NCBI GenBank assembly: GCA_030323885.1
Contig: CM059198.1
Span: 62,398,917 to 62,462,916 of the forward strand
Source: Branchipolynoe longqiensis
Lineage: Eukaryota > Annelida > Polychaeta > Phyllodocida > Polynoidae
Reading direction: 5' to 3'
Length of the DNA stretch: 64,000 nucleotides
Shown here piece by piece: positions 1 to 10,090 of this stretch; the first letter of the stretch is position 1; each line of letters begins with the position of its first letter. Position numbers and translations under genes: made by a program. The notes below the pieces were generated by a model that saw nothing but the letters and a program-made list of their open reading frames with translations, did no database searches and had not been told where the DNA came from.

Positions 1-193
1 GACCATGTAACTTTAAACCAACAAACATATCCATGTCTTCCTTCCTCCCCCGCCCAACCCTCCAGCTTTTTTTGTATTATTTCTTTTTATTTTAAAATTT
101 AGGGCACTTTAAATGCTACACCTCACCCCGGTGTCAAAGACTTCTCCAGCTGACGCCAAGAAGTGTCTGAACTACAAATTCCTCGGCCTCTTG

Positions 194-810
194 TTAAAGC
201 TGCATAGTCCGGTTAAAACATCAAATTTTCAATACCGAAACAATTGTCTAGATTTGAGTCTATGTATCTAACTTATGCCCGGTACACACCTACCATTTGT
301 GTGCGCACACCTCCCGTATATGATCGAAAACTGCCCGTTTCGCCCACAAAAATCGCTTGGTACCTAGCGATTGCGATTCGCGCATAAAACTCAGTTTTTA
401 GTGCTAAAAGCGGCCGTTTACGATTGCGATTCGCGATTCGAAAAATGAATCGGCCCGTTTTCAGTTTTAAGCGGGTCGGGTCGAGTCGCGAGTTTTAGTG
501 GGCGAATCCTATACGGTAGGTGTGTACTAGGCATTAGATACCTGTGCACTTGTTAAATATTTATCGCCATAAAGAAGGGAATACTGAGTCAATTTAACAG
601 AATATGTTACTGCAAAAGACTGTCGTGTTCAGAGTTTTGGCGTGCTTGCCGAAATTAATTTACATGTTTGCACTTTAAATATCTCAAAGGTTAGCCATTT
701 AAAATAAAAGTTACGTCAAACTGAAGAGAGGTAGATTATAACGATCAAACTAATATTACTAAATCAAAATTTTAAAGATTTGACTCAAATTGGACTAGTG
801 CTTCCCAGCA
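194..810. mobile_element. Degraded MITE of the GCATAGTCCGATG family, split by a second element
   Basis: The left end AAAGCTGCATAGTCCGG resembles the terminus of the better-preserved copy near 34755. The right part, around 630-720, shares with that copy a stretch containing GCACTTTAAATATCTCAAAG. A different element (276-533) sits inside it with a TTA duplication. No recognisable right terminus is left, so the end is approximate. No coding potential is seen. Confidence 0.45.
276..533. mobile_element. Word-repeat MITE, TGCCCGGTACACACC family, TTA target duplication
   Basis: Inverted ends TGCCCGGTACACACC and GGTGTGTACTAGGCA are flanked on both sides by TTA (273-275 and 534-536). A 3-bp TTA duplication is the signature of PIF/Harbinger-type elements, so that superfamily is the likely transposase source. 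The interior is built from repeats of CGATTCGCG and GAATCGGCC-like words on both strands. A second copy is at 29927-30191. There is no transposase. Confidence 0.8.
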
Positions 811-837
811 GTGAAAAACAAGGGTTGACACACTAAA

Positions 838-2129
838 GGGCGCATTCCTTACACGCGTAAAGCTAGGATTCCTTACACGCAGTATGCAGTATGCGAATGC
901 GAATGCGAATGCGGCAAAAAATCGAAACGCCTTGAAGTCAATGGACTGCAACCCTTACACGCGGTATCCGAATGCGAATGCGAATGCGAATGCGACAACT
1001 CGATCGGTCCCTGTAGCGATCGGTGCGGCATGCGGCATGCGGCACGGGGGTGCGAATAGAAAACCATCAGTCGCATTTGTCCATTTGTTTAAGGTAGGAG
1101 GAGGCGACTGATAATTACGGACACAAGGGTGTTGATGGGAGGTGGTTAAATATAGCCACTGGGACGGTCCTAACATGGCTCAGTTTAGGATGTTAGGACC
1201 GTCCCAATCGGGAGACAGACGGTTACTGGAAAGCTAAAAATGCTACCATATGGACAGAAATATGAATACTTATCTATAATTTGGTTATAATAAAGGTAGG
1301 AACCCCGATGTGACGTACAAAAAGGTACATAGATATAAATGCAATATTTGGTCATATACAGTGCAGTAAGGAGTATACTTGTTTATTTTTATTTTTTTAA
1401 TGTAGCCAGTCGTGTGCCGCATGCCGCATACCGTGTAGAAGGAATCTTCCCATTCGCATGCCGCATGCCGCATACCGCATACCGCATACCGCATACCGCA
1501 TACCGCATACCGCGTAGAAGGAATCTCAGCTTTATGCGGTATTCGAATGCAAATGCGAATGCGACAAAAAATCGAAATGCCTTGAAACCTATGGGCTACA
1601 TTCCTTACATGCGGTATGAGAATGCGAATGCGAATGCGAATGCGAATGTGAATGCGAATGCGTTTTTCCGATCAGTCCATGTCGCGATCGGTGCGGCATG
1701 CGGTATGCGTCAAGCCGGGTGTGAATAGAAACCTGAGTCTGATGTGTCCATTAGTTTAACACTAGGAGAGGCGACTGAGCATTACGGAACGGTCACGCAC
1801 AAGGCTTCTGAGTGGAAACATATGGTAGTGGTGGTGGTGGGGGTTCGGGATGGGTTTGGGTCGGTAAAATTGCTACCAGTGCCACAAAAATATGAATACT
1901 TATCTATAATTTGGTTATGATAAAGGTAGGAACCCCCATGTGACGTAGAAAAAGCTACATAGATATAAATGCAATATTTGGTCATATACAGAGCAGTATG
2001 GAGAATAATTGTTTATTTATATTTTTTAAATATAGCCAGTCGTGTGCCGCATACCACATACCGCATAACGCGTGTAAGGAATCATGGCATTCGCATACGC
2101 ATACCGCATAACGCGTGTAAGGAATGCCC
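838..2129. mobile_element. Composite word-repeat element, two tandem copies
   Basis: The outer ends GGGCGCATTCCTTACACGCG and CGCGTGTAAGGAATGCCC are inverted repeats. Inside are two units about 640 bp apart, sharing a unique stretch around AATATGAATACTTATCTATA (1259 and 1892). They are separated and bordered by arrays of GAATGC and by arrays of CATACCGC or GCATGCCG. Short apparent reading frames here are products of the hexamer arrays. The same design, a terminal motif repeated internally, occurs in several other elements of the window. Confidence 0.65.
1157..1203. repeat. Short hairpin, 16-bp arms
   Basis: TGGGACGGTCCTAACA is followed after about 15 bases by its exact reverse complement TGTTAGGACCGTCCCA. 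It lies inside the composite element 838-2129, in the first unit only. A corresponding hairpin is not visible in the second unit. Confidence 0.7.
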
Positions 2130-2319
2130 GCTTTATCCGTTATGGGGTAGGGTAAATAAATTCATCAGCAAAAAAGGAAAAAAAAAGAAAAAAAGAAAAA
2201 AAAAAAAAAGATCTCAGAAAATGACAGAAACTCAAAACCGTCGGACTATGCGCCTTTAAATTAAATTGCGCAGGTGGAAAAACATGGCTGATACGCAGAG
2301 GCAGCCAGTACCAGCTTAA

Positions 2320-2782
2320 AGGCCCTGTCACACTTTACCGGATTGAGGAAACGGATTGAAATGGAACAAAGTCCGTTGATATCCGGCAAAGTCCGGTTTG
2401 TGTCCGTTGCATATCCGTTGATATCCATTGATATCCAGCCTGATCCGTTAGAAGTTTTGCGGCGGACTGACCTATGCGGTTATTATCCGTTACCGTCCGT
2501 TCCCGGTCCATTCCCCATACGTTAAGGTCCGTTAACGTCCATTACATATCCATTAAACGTCCGTTGCCATTCGTTATAGTTCTTTTTGTATACTGAATTG
2601 TCCGTTGATTGTTAGATACGTTATCAACCGTTACCATCCGCTACCATCTGTTAACCATCCATTGCCATCTGTTACCTGTCCGTTACCGTCCGTTACATAA
2701 TTTCAAGTCCGAATCACACCGGATTAGAATATTTTTGTCCGTTTCAATCCGTTTCCTCAATCCAGTAAAGTGTGACAAGCCT
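2320..2782. mobile_element. Word-repeat MITE, TTTACCGGATTGAGG family
   Basis: The left end GGCCCTGTCACACTTTACCG mirrors the right end, which reads AGTAAAGTGTGACAAGCC. The inversion extends through GGATTGAGGAAACGGATTGA. The interior consists largely of degenerate TATCCGTTGA / CCGTTACCGT words. TAA lies at both borders, but part of it could belong to the inverted repeat. Non-coding. A purine-rich tract (2163-2213) and a GCATAGTCCGATG-family end (TCGGACTATGCGCCTTTAA) lie just to the left. Confidence 0.75.
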
Positions 2783-2871
2783 AAACACCGGGAGACACCG
2801 GCAACAAGTCGGCCATTGTGTGTGCCGCCATTTTCGTTGAGTGAGTGTGCGTGTCTCGCATTGCATTTGTA

Positions 2872-3080
2872 GTGGGGGGTGATGAAATTGTGAAAAACTG
2901 CGCCGAGAGTGGGAATCGAACCCACATCTCTTGCATTTCGGGCCAGCGTGCTAACTATTACACCACGTAGGCTCCCTGATATCGTCAACCTACCCACGTC
3001 TACATGTCTATGTGTGGTTACTTGCCTGAGAGGTCAGTGCAGACTACTACACTTATCCCCCTAGAATTTAATTCTTTTAA
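2872..3080 (-). mobile_element. SINE-B copy
   Basis: In sense orientation it carries the Glu/Val-like head GGAGCCTACGTGGTGTAATA and the B-box-like GTGGGTTCGATTCCCACT, with the conserved flanking phrase TTGCCTGAGAGGTCAGTGCA on the plus strand. It lies between two word-repeat MITEs. Confidence 0.75.
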
Positions 3081-3098
3081 ATGGTCATTTAATGCTTA

Positions 3099-3686
3099 AG
3101 TGCCTGTCGCACCTTACCGGATTGAGCATTGGTGTTCGATATCAAAATGTACCGAAATGCGTTGAAATGTTGCGCTTTCAATGGACAAGGAACGTATATT
3201 ACCGAATAGCCACCGGATGATAACCGGACGATAACTGGATGACACCGGATAACAACGGACAAGCAACGGTCAACCGATCAGCGAAGATCAAATGTCAAAC
3301 GGATGGACCGAACATCAAATGGACACATACCGGACTCTTTAACGGATGCGCCAAAAGCATTACAAAAAAAAAATGATGGACCGAATTCCCGCAACACCAT
3401 CAACAGACTCTGCAGGAAGTTAACCAGAGACGTAACGGATGGGTACCGGACATGAACCAGACACAACGGACTAAACGGACTTAACACGGACACCAACCAT
3501 ACACGTCAGTCCGGCGGTGTCCGGTAGAAGTTTTGTGCATGTTCAAAACTTGAAAACGTATGCAACAGCAGACAGCAAACAGGCACGCCGAATGCATACC
3601 GTATATAAAACGGACATTGACGTATTTCACCAGACAGTGTCCGGTTTCTGTCCAGTACACCAATCCGGTAAGGTGTGACTGAGCCT
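3099..3686. mobile_element. Word-repeat MITE, CTTACCGGATTGAG family (ACCGGACA word)
   Basis: Ends GTGCCTGTCGCACCTTACCG and CGGTAAGGTGTGACTGAGCC are inverted. The interior is dense in ACCGGAC, ACGGAC and CAACGGAC words. Phrases such as GGTGTCCGGTAGAAGTTTTG recur in the relative at 48526-49118, so the two are the same family about 45 kb apart. Non-coding. Confidence 0.75.
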
Positions 3687-3734
3687 ATACAGTTAAATAA
3701 ATAATGCACTTACATATATATATATATATATATA

Positions 3735-3840
3735 CACAGGGTAGGTTCAGTAACCATTCAGCACATAGCTTGGACAGAATCCTGGTCACGGCGCCAGTGT
3801 CATGGGGGTGATCAAAAGGGGAAACACTGCACTTAGAGCG
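3735..3840 (-). mobile_element. SINE-B fragment abutting SINE-A
   Basis: CACAGGGTAGGTTCAGTAAC and the ATCACCCCC-complement segment mark the 3' half of SINE-B on the minus strand. At about 3840 the sequence switches directly to a plus-strand SINE-A body, leaving a chimeric junction. An AT microsatellite precedes it (3716-3734). Confidence 0.65.
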
Positions 3841-4007
3841 TCCGGATAATGTGACTAACTGGGATATCAGTTCATGGTGCTGGCAGCCTGATTACCCAGT
3901 GGGGCAGCGCTATAAAATCACCATGAGTGCGCACTGTCATAAGTCAGTACCCGTGTTGATATTACCTTAGATGTTGCCAGGACGAAAAACACCAAGAACC
4001 AACCAAC
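3841..4007 (+). mobile_element. SINE-A, 5'-truncated copy
   Basis: It starts within the body (GGATAATGTGACTAACTGGG) and runs to the tail ending AACCAACCAAC. The tRNA-like head is missing, replaced by the SINE-B fragment. Confidence 0.8.
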
Positions 4008-4216
4008 TTGCCCGCCATGAAGACCACCTCTGTTGAATAGGTGTGGCGGAATGTGCAATATTATTGATGAATACACATTGTGCTCAGACACCAACAACAA
4101 CAGAATTCCACAGCTGGAGAGAGGTGGTGTGTGGTATACAATGCCTTGTTTATGAAGTATGCCATTTTAGTTTTTATCTTGATGCAAGTCAATGATGAAA
4201 GGCATCGTTGTTCCGA

Positions 4217-4546
4217 CCGGACACGGTGGCCGAATCAGTGAGGACGCAGGCTTCCCCTGCAGAAGGTCGGGAGTTCGAAATCGGCGCAAACTAAGGACTT
4301 ACCAATTTTATACCTATCACTACTTAGCCTGACGCTCGGCATTACTAGGATAGGGAAATGATTGGTTAGCGCAGAATCAAGATGTCAGTGACTGAGAAGG
4401 ATATTGGGTCATGATGCCAGCGGCCTAGTTTCCCAGTGGGGCAGCACTATCATTTCACCATGATTGTGCACTGTCACAAGTGGGTATCCATCGTCATATG
4501 ACCTTTGATATTGCCAGCATGTAAAACCCCAACACACAACCACACA
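4217..4546 (+). mobile_element. SINE-A, near full length, divergent
   Basis: The head GGTGGCCGAATCAGTGAGGA and body (GGGGCAGCACTATCATTTCA) are recognisable but diverged. The B-box region reads GGGAGTTCGAAATCGG. The tail GCATGTAAAACCCCAACA is intact. Confidence 0.75.
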
Positions 4547-4605
4547 TTGTTGTTGGGACAAGTCTGATTGGCCAGTGTGGCCAACCATTTAAAGGTGCTG
4601 TAACA

Positions 4606-5050
4606 TGACCAATCATCATCATCATCATGCTGCTGGTCGCGATGCGACAAAGACTGCTTTCATTACTTGACTGCCTCTCTCCATTTAGCTCTCTGTTGTG
4701 AGAGTGATGTCCATGCGTCACATTTCATGAAAGCTGCCTGCAAAAGTGTTGCAAGTGCTGCTGGCTTTCGCAAGTTACCACCGGCACTCTCTCGGAGAGC
4801 AAATAAGAGGTTTCACACCGGCAAGAACATGTCCAGACAGGCGCAAACCTATTTGTCCCTGCAGTGGCTGGTCGGGAGATGTTGGGAGTTCCATCCATCA
4901 ACCGCCCTTAATGCTGCCACAGTGACATGGTTTTCTGTTTATGGTTTGCTCCCTTAGCCTTCGCTTCTGTCAAGAACCTGGACCACAAGGCAGTGGTTTA
5001 CAACTCTGCAGGGCAGGGGCGTCAAACACCCTGAGGTATTGCAATACCCG
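4606..5050 (-). mobile_element. Retroelement fragment with LINE-type 3' end and ATG-repeat tail
   Basis: Reading the minus strand from about 4722 to 4650 gives the peptide SLSQQRAKWREAVK and a stop. This matches the LINE terminus at 50149-50325. After the stop come GCATCGCGACC and an ATG microsatellite tail (4613-4625). The upstream part (4723-5050) is shared with the copy at 28106-28511 but not with the 50149 copy, so this may be a non-autonomous element with a LINE-derived 3' end, or a recombined LINE. Confidence 0.6.
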
Positions 5051-5435
5051 CAATATAGGACTGCAATACCTGCAGTACCCTAGTACCATGACCAATACAC
5101 TTCCACTTATTCACAATTAATATCTCCAAATATTGCTAGTAATAATTAAAGTTTAAGCTACCTATTCTCTATGAGGTATGTAGTGCCCAACCGTGGGTTG
5201 TGGGCTTTCAAACCCAAGCTGTGTCTGTTATTCACCCCTAATGGCTGTCGTCAGAAATGTAGGGCAGGGCTTATTACAAACTTGGAAAATAGTTCAAACC
5301 CTAAATTTAAAGTGTTTTAAATCTATTTTATAACCTATATTATTATATATGTCCTCGGTTCCTTTCCTTATGTGACGTCACAGAACTAAGAATAATACCC
5401 ACGAGCCTGCGCTCTACCCAGAGTCTTGCTCTGAT
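5051..5435. other. Unique-looking AT-rich stretch
   Basis: I see no gene or clear repeat here. A possible remnant of a SINE-A head on the minus strand (GCCTGCGCTCTACC) is at 5405-5418, ahead of the next SINE. Confidence 0.4.
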
Positions 5436-5664
5436 TGTTTGTTGGGGTTTTACAACCTGGCAACATTTAAGATCATATCAGGATGGGTACCGGCTTGTGA
5501 CGGTGAGCACTCATGGCAATTTATAGTGCTCCACTGAGAGATGAGGCCGCTGGCTTACTCACTCGGTTTCATTATCCTGATACTGAGCTAACGAGTCCTT
5601 GCCCTGTCCTAGTAATGCTGAGTGTCAGGATAGGAGTGACACGTATATACTTTGTAAGTCATTA
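5436..5664 (-). mobile_element. SINE-A, head-less copy
   Basis: The plus strand reads from TGTTTGTTGGGGTTTTACAA through the body to GTAAGTCATT. The tRNA-like head is absent. Confidence 0.8.
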
Positions 5665-5771
5665 CTGTGTATAGAAAGCGAGAGTGAATAGAGACAAACA
5701 GAAACTGTAAATCAATTTCATATTTAGGGGAGTTGAGTTGATAGTCGTCTAGTGTCGAGCTGACCGTCTAT

Positions 5772-6302
5772 AGCCGTGTTCACACGGGGCAGTTAATTCG
5801 AATCATAAAAATTGACTTGTATAGATCGGGTTACATTTGGCATGTGAACGCGCGGCTGAGGCGGTTTAGGGCTGATTCGAATCATATAATTCGGATTTTA
5901 TAAACCACCTCTGTAGGTGTTTTATATGAACCAAATTTTATGATTGGACTTATATCGTCCATGTGAACGCAACCGACTTACTTGAGGCGGATTAAGCACG
6001 TCACACTATATAATATAATTTGGTCTATGAACCTGCTAGAGGTGCACATATATTTTTTTCATGATTTATTTTAAGGTTTTCACTGCCCAGCAGAAGTTTT
6101 GACCGTTCCAAACCAATACGATTCAGTCCATACATATCTAGGTCGAACCCACACTCTCTCGTGCCGATGTTGACTAACCAAAACTGGCGCTGGTTAGTAT
6201 GGACTTGCTCATGCGCTGATATCGATTTCCGGCCCAAGTACTGCCCGTGTGAACGCGGCACTAGTTCGGTTCGGCGTAAACTTTTCCCGTGTGAACACGG
6301 CT
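5772..6302. mobile_element. Word-repeat MITE, AGCCGTGTTCACACGG family, TAT duplication
   Basis: Ends AGCCGTGTTCACACGGGGC and CCCGTGTGAACACGGCT are inverted, with TAT on both sides (5769-5771 and 6303-6305). Subterminal AATTCGAATCAT-like and CATGTGAACGC words recur. The central unique segment (around AAGTTTTGACCGTTCCAAAC) is shared with 18125-18710. Non-coding. Confidence 0.8.
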
Positions 6303-6393
6303 TATCAGTCTATGGTTGGCTTTGAGTCCCGCTTACACCCGCACTGTCATTACTGTCAGTACTGTCATTACTGTCATTACTATAATTATTGCG

Positions 6394-6538
6394 ATTACCC
6401 CATTATTATGGACATATTTTTCATCGTTATGGCGACTTTCCTTCAATACCACCTATCCTGGATCATTTTGAAGGATAGGTAATATTGAAGGAAAGTCGCC
6501 ATAATGATGAAAAATATGTCCATAATAATGGGGTAATA
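6394..6538. repeat. Long near-perfect foldback (about 65-bp arms)
   Basis: The segment from ATTACCCCATTATTATGGAC (6394) to about 6458 is repeated inverted from about 6474 to 6538 with only about three mismatches and a loop of about 15 bases (around TGGATCATTTTGAA). Weaker pairing continues outward through ATT/AAT repeats on both sides. It could be a hairpin MITE or a local inverted duplication. No coding. Confidence 0.85.
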
Positions 6539-6668
6539 GCAATAATAATAGTAATAATGCGGTTGTCCCAATCCATTATCCATCTGATATGCCAATGTAT
6601 AATAATATCCACCTAGCCACTATTCAGTGTCCTTGGCTATATGGTAAGGTGCGGGTGAAGCTAGTTGT

Positions 6669-7402
6669 TTTGTTTTGTTTCTTTGTTGGGGTTTTACATC
6701 ATGGCAACATATCAGGTCACATCAGGATGGGTGCCGGGTTGTGAGAGTGCGCAGTCATGGTAATTTATAGTGCTGCTCCACTGAGAGATCATGCCGCTGG
6801 CTTACTCACTCAATCACATTTACCCGTTACTGAGCTAACTAAGCATTGACCTCTCCTAGCAATGCCGAGTGTCAGACTAGGAGCGACAAGTAGCTTGTGA
6901 CAGTATGCACTCATGGTAATTTATAGTGCTGCTCCACTGAGAGATCATGCCGCTGGCTTACTCACTCAATCACATTTCCCCGTTACTGAGCTGACTAAGC
7001 ATTGCCTTCTCCTAGCAATGCCGAGTGTCAGACTAGGAGCGACAAGTATCTTGTGACAGTGCGCACTCATGGTAATTAATAGTGCTGCTCCACTGAGAGA
7101 TCATGCCGCTGGCTTACTCACTCAATAACATTTCCCCGTTACTGAGCTAACTAAGCATTGCCCTCTCCTAGTAATGCCGAGTGTCAGACTAGGAGCGACA
7201 AGTATCTTGTGACAGTGCGCACTCATGGCGACTTTATAGTGCTGCCCCACTATGAGACCAGGCCCTCTCATTATCCTGATACTGAGCTAACCAGTCCTTG
7301 ACATCTCCTAGTAATGCTCAGTGGCAGCCTATGAGCGACTGGGTTTCTAACTCCCAAGTTATCGCATGGGAAGCCTGCGCTCTACCGATTCGGCCACTGC
7401 GT
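6669..7402 (-). mobile_element. SINE-A with internal 156-bp tandem amplification
   Basis: The tail (GTTGGGGTTTTACATCATGG) and the head (plus-strand CTACCGATTCGGCCACTGCG) border the copy, but the body is expanded. TTGTGAGAG/TTGTGACAG recurs at 6739, 6895, 7051 and 7207, exactly 156 bases apart, giving nearly four body units. The later units are more alike than either edge. Confidence 0.85.
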
Positions 7403-8001
7403 TCAGTCTGCGTCTGAAGCACATGGCAGCACTGCAAACTGCTACACACATAAACACTACCCTTGCCTGGTACAAAGCTGAATATGAAAAGCTGAAAAGC
7501 AAAAAAGATGGGCAAAACAGCACCCCTAAAAAAATAAAAAAATAAACAACCACTGAGACATAAATGACTACCGAAACCACCCCAAAAAAGAAACCAGAAC
7601 CTGAGAACAAAAAACTCAGAGATACATGGGGTCCTTGAAAAAGAGGATGAAAAAATAGAATCCACAGTCACTGACATACTAAGTGAAGCCGACTGTAATT
7701 TTGGTTGGACGGTAGTAACAAAAGCCTACCGTCTAGGAAAAAAACCAAGACAAAAAAAAAGCAAAAACACAAGGAACAGATGAACCAGAAAATAAACAGG
7801 AAATAGGTGACAAAAATAATCAGGAGACTGCAGATCCAGTCAAATCGGAGAGCAACAAAGCCACTGACAGACCCCGAAGTATAAGAATACAACTAGAAAA
7901 GGAAGCACAGAAAAAGGAGCTCTTCCAAAAAAAAGAAAACACTACAGACCAAAATAAACTATGAAAAGGTAACGATCAGGGATGTCAGGACAGAAAACGA
8001 A
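7403..8001 (+). pseudogene. LINE ORF1, N-terminal part, frameshifted
   Basis: Translation gives ORF1-like pieces broken by stops and frameshifts. One reads KIESTVTDILSEADCNFGWT then VVTKAYRLGK (about 7650-7740). Such an [HY]RLGK phrase is typical of the RRM-containing ORF1 proteins of LINEs. A later piece reads RSIRIQLEKEAQKKELFQK (about 7876-7932). An A8 run near 7926-7933 separates this frame from the one leading into the NADAR frame: after a one-base shift the text runs on as KINYEKVTIRDVRTENEM into the next feature. It is therefore probably the front half of one ORF1 protein. Confidence 0.6.
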
Positions 8002-8784
8002 ATGCTGAGCGAAAAAACGGTGCAGCAAATGTACACACTCACGCAGGAAATAAAAAACAAAAAAATCCAATCGATCAAAATGAAGGGCTGCAACATGGAG
8101 ATAAAAGGGAAAACCTCCAAACCCCAAGAATTCGATAACATAGAATTCAAAGAAATAAGCCATGTAAAAGCAACTACCGGAGAGCATGAATGGGGAGTGT
8201 CCTTCAAGGGACGCAACTCTCCATTCAGTAACCTCTATGAGTGTAAGATAACAGGAAAAGATGGGAAAATATACTCATCTGATGAACAGTATTACTGTTC
8301 GATCATGGCCAAGTTCCATGACAAACACGACCTAATGAGACTCATCGATGACATGGAAAACCCCTACACAGTGAAGGCGATTGCAAAGAAACTGTGGAGG
8401 ACACCAGATTGTTGCAAAACAAATGAGAAAGTCCTAGAGGAGATTGTCAGAGCCAAGTTTACACAAAGCGAAGAATTAAAGCAAAAATTGATAAACGCCT
8501 CAGGTAAAGCATTCAGGGAATGCACCAGATGCCCATATTGGGGAACAGGCATTTTCTTAAACAATGCAAACGAAGGGGAAATTGTCAAGCAAGGATACAA
8601 AAATAAAATGGGAGAAATCCTCAAAAAAATCAAGGAAAGTCTAAAAAATGATGCAACAAATTCTCCAGCCACACGGGGAATAGTGAATACTAGGCAAGTG
8701 GATACCAACATGGTGCAGCATCGGGGAGAACTGGAACTACAAACACTAACTTTTCCTATCTTCTATAAAATAACCCACTACTAA
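8002..8784 (+). CDS. NADAR (YbiA-like) domain protein, C-terminal part of a LINE ORF1
   Basis: An open frame of 260 codons. Residues 1-45 resemble the end of a LINE ORF1 (LTQEIKNKKIQSIKMKG, then NMEIKGK). Residues 65-215 match the NADAR/YbiA family: SPFSNLYE (73-80), a Ser-x-x-Glu-x-Tyr-like SSDEQYY with E95, VRAKFTQSEELKQKL (149-163), PYWGTG (178-183) and GYKNKMGEIL (198-207). These correspond to the F-S-N, S-E-H-Y-F, R-A-K-F, Y-W-G-x-G and G-x-x-L-M blocks of YbiA. Family members are linked to NAD/ADP-ribose chemistry: cleavage of riboflavin-pathway intermediates, and reported removal of ADP-ribose from guanine bases. A role in retrotransposition is inference. The ATG at 8002 is only the first in frame; the protein probably began upstream. 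The flanking LINE frames are decayed while this one is intact. Confidence 0.85.
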   Translation: MLSEKTVQQMYTLTQEIKNKKIQSIKMKGCNMEIKGKTSKPQEFDNIEFKEISHVKATTGEHEWGVSFKGRNSPFSNLYECKITGKDGKIYSSDEQYYCSIMAKFHDKHDLMRLIDDMENPYTVKAIAKKLWRTPDCCKTNEKVLEEIVRAKFTQSEELKQKLINASGKAFRECTRCPYWGTGIFLNNANEGEIVKQGYKNKMGEILKKIKESLKNDATNSPATRGIVNTRQVDTNMVQHRGELELQTLTFPIFYKITHY

Positions 8785-9015
8785 CCTACAAATAATGCTA
8801 AGCTATTTCATGTAACTAACACAAGAGGAACCTCTCCTCCCTTTACACAGGTTACATAAATGCTATTATTATCTCAAGGGGGTCACAAGTGCCTATGCAT
8901 TGGCACCTGCACATCAGCAATCTAATAACACATAAACAAACAAAATAAATATAAAACTAAATAAAACTAAACTGACATAATCCGACGCCCACTGCATTAT
9001 CCTTGGTTGAGAAAA
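8785..9015 (+). other. Spacer between LINE ORF1 and ORF2
   Basis: An AT-rich interval with no frame. It holds a Thr/Leu-poor, A-rich leader (8930-8970) before the first recognisable endonuclease residues. It was presumably the inter-ORF region of the LINE. Confidence 0.4.
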
Positions 9016-9815
9016 TTGAGTGCAGACTAGGCAGGGGCACACACTTTGTCCACTTAAACTGCCAGAGTGCATACAATAAACTAGACCTGATAAAACTACA
9101 CCTAAAATATGAAGACATTGATGTACTAACAATGTGAGAAACCTGGTACACTGACAAAAGACACAACAATATTCTCAACATAGATGGACATACGCTTGTA
9201 CGTAATGACAGAAAAACATTAAATGAAACACAACGAACAAAGAAATGTGGGGGTGTAGCTATATACTGCAAACTCACCAAAAACTTAGATGCTGAAAAAC
9301 TAGAAACAACAAATATTTCAGGTCAACACATAGAACTTGTATGGTGCTTAATAAAAAATGATAAGCAAGCAAAACACAGCCATAGCAAGTCTGTACAAAC
9401 CACCAACAGGAAACATAGACAGCTTCACTGAGGCCCTTGACAAAAGTGTTAGCACAGAACAAAAATTAATAACTGCAGAAATTCTCATTCTGGGTGATTT
9501 TAATATAAACTACAACTCAAATGAAAAGCCAAACTAATGCTGCAGACCACTATCAAAACCATAGGCCTTCAACAGATAATCAGAGAAAATACCAGACTCA
9601 GTGAAAATAGCTTGGCAATTGACCTAATACTAACGAATTCCATCCATTCAACAGTATGGGGCACCAGAAGCTTGGGTATTAGTGACCACAAGCTAATATA
9701 TGTAACCAGACAAAAAATAAAAACCAAAAATCAACATAAATACAAGATGGGTAGATCACTGGTCAACTACTCAAAAGAATCACTAGAAAACCACCTAGAG
9801 AGTCAAAAAAACTAA
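9016..9815 (+). pseudogene. LINE ORF2, APE-type endonuclease domain, broken
   Basis: Joined over breaks, the frames read like an apurinic-type endonuclease of a CR1/L2/Jockey-like LINE: FVHLNCQSAYNKLDLI (N-x-Q-S-x-x-N-K), ETWYTD, GVAIYCK, IASLYKPPTG, ILGDFNINYN (catalytic G-D-F-N), AIDLILTNS and LGISDHKLIYV (S-D-H). Breaks include an in-frame TGA just before ETW (9135), a frameshift near 9365-9385 and another near 9533. The order and motifs are normal for the family; the gene is dead. Confidence 0.8.
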
Positions 9816-10090
9816 ATAAATAGTAACAAAAATGATATTAACATTTTCTGGAACAATATCATTATGGAAATAATAACCTGACTAAACTAAATGTTCCCAA
9901 TAAAAAAACCAAAACTAAACAAAAAATAAGATCAATGGGTGAACAGTGAGCTAATAGCCCAGGTAGAAATCTAAAGAAAACTAGGGAACCTGGCAAAAAG
10001 CACCAAAACCCCAGTAGATAGACTAGCCTACAACACAGCTAGGAATAAGTCCTAGAAAGCTGTCAGAACAGCAACAACAAAAACCCATAA
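9816..10090 (+). pseudogene. LINE ORF2, endonuclease-RT linker, heavily broken
   Basis: Pieces such as DQWVNSELIAQ and PVDRLAYNTARNKS are the usual linker before the RT domain (W-x-N-x-E-L). Many in-frame TAA/TAG codons occur. Confidence 0.6.

Noticed and set aside
4667..4957. Frame of 96 codons on the plus strand
   Set aside because: Antisense to a retroelement. The minus strand carries the LINE-type peptide.
7318..8216. Phe/Val/Cys-rich minus-strand frames opposite the LINE ORF1
   Set aside because: Shadows of the A-rich plus-strand coding sequence.
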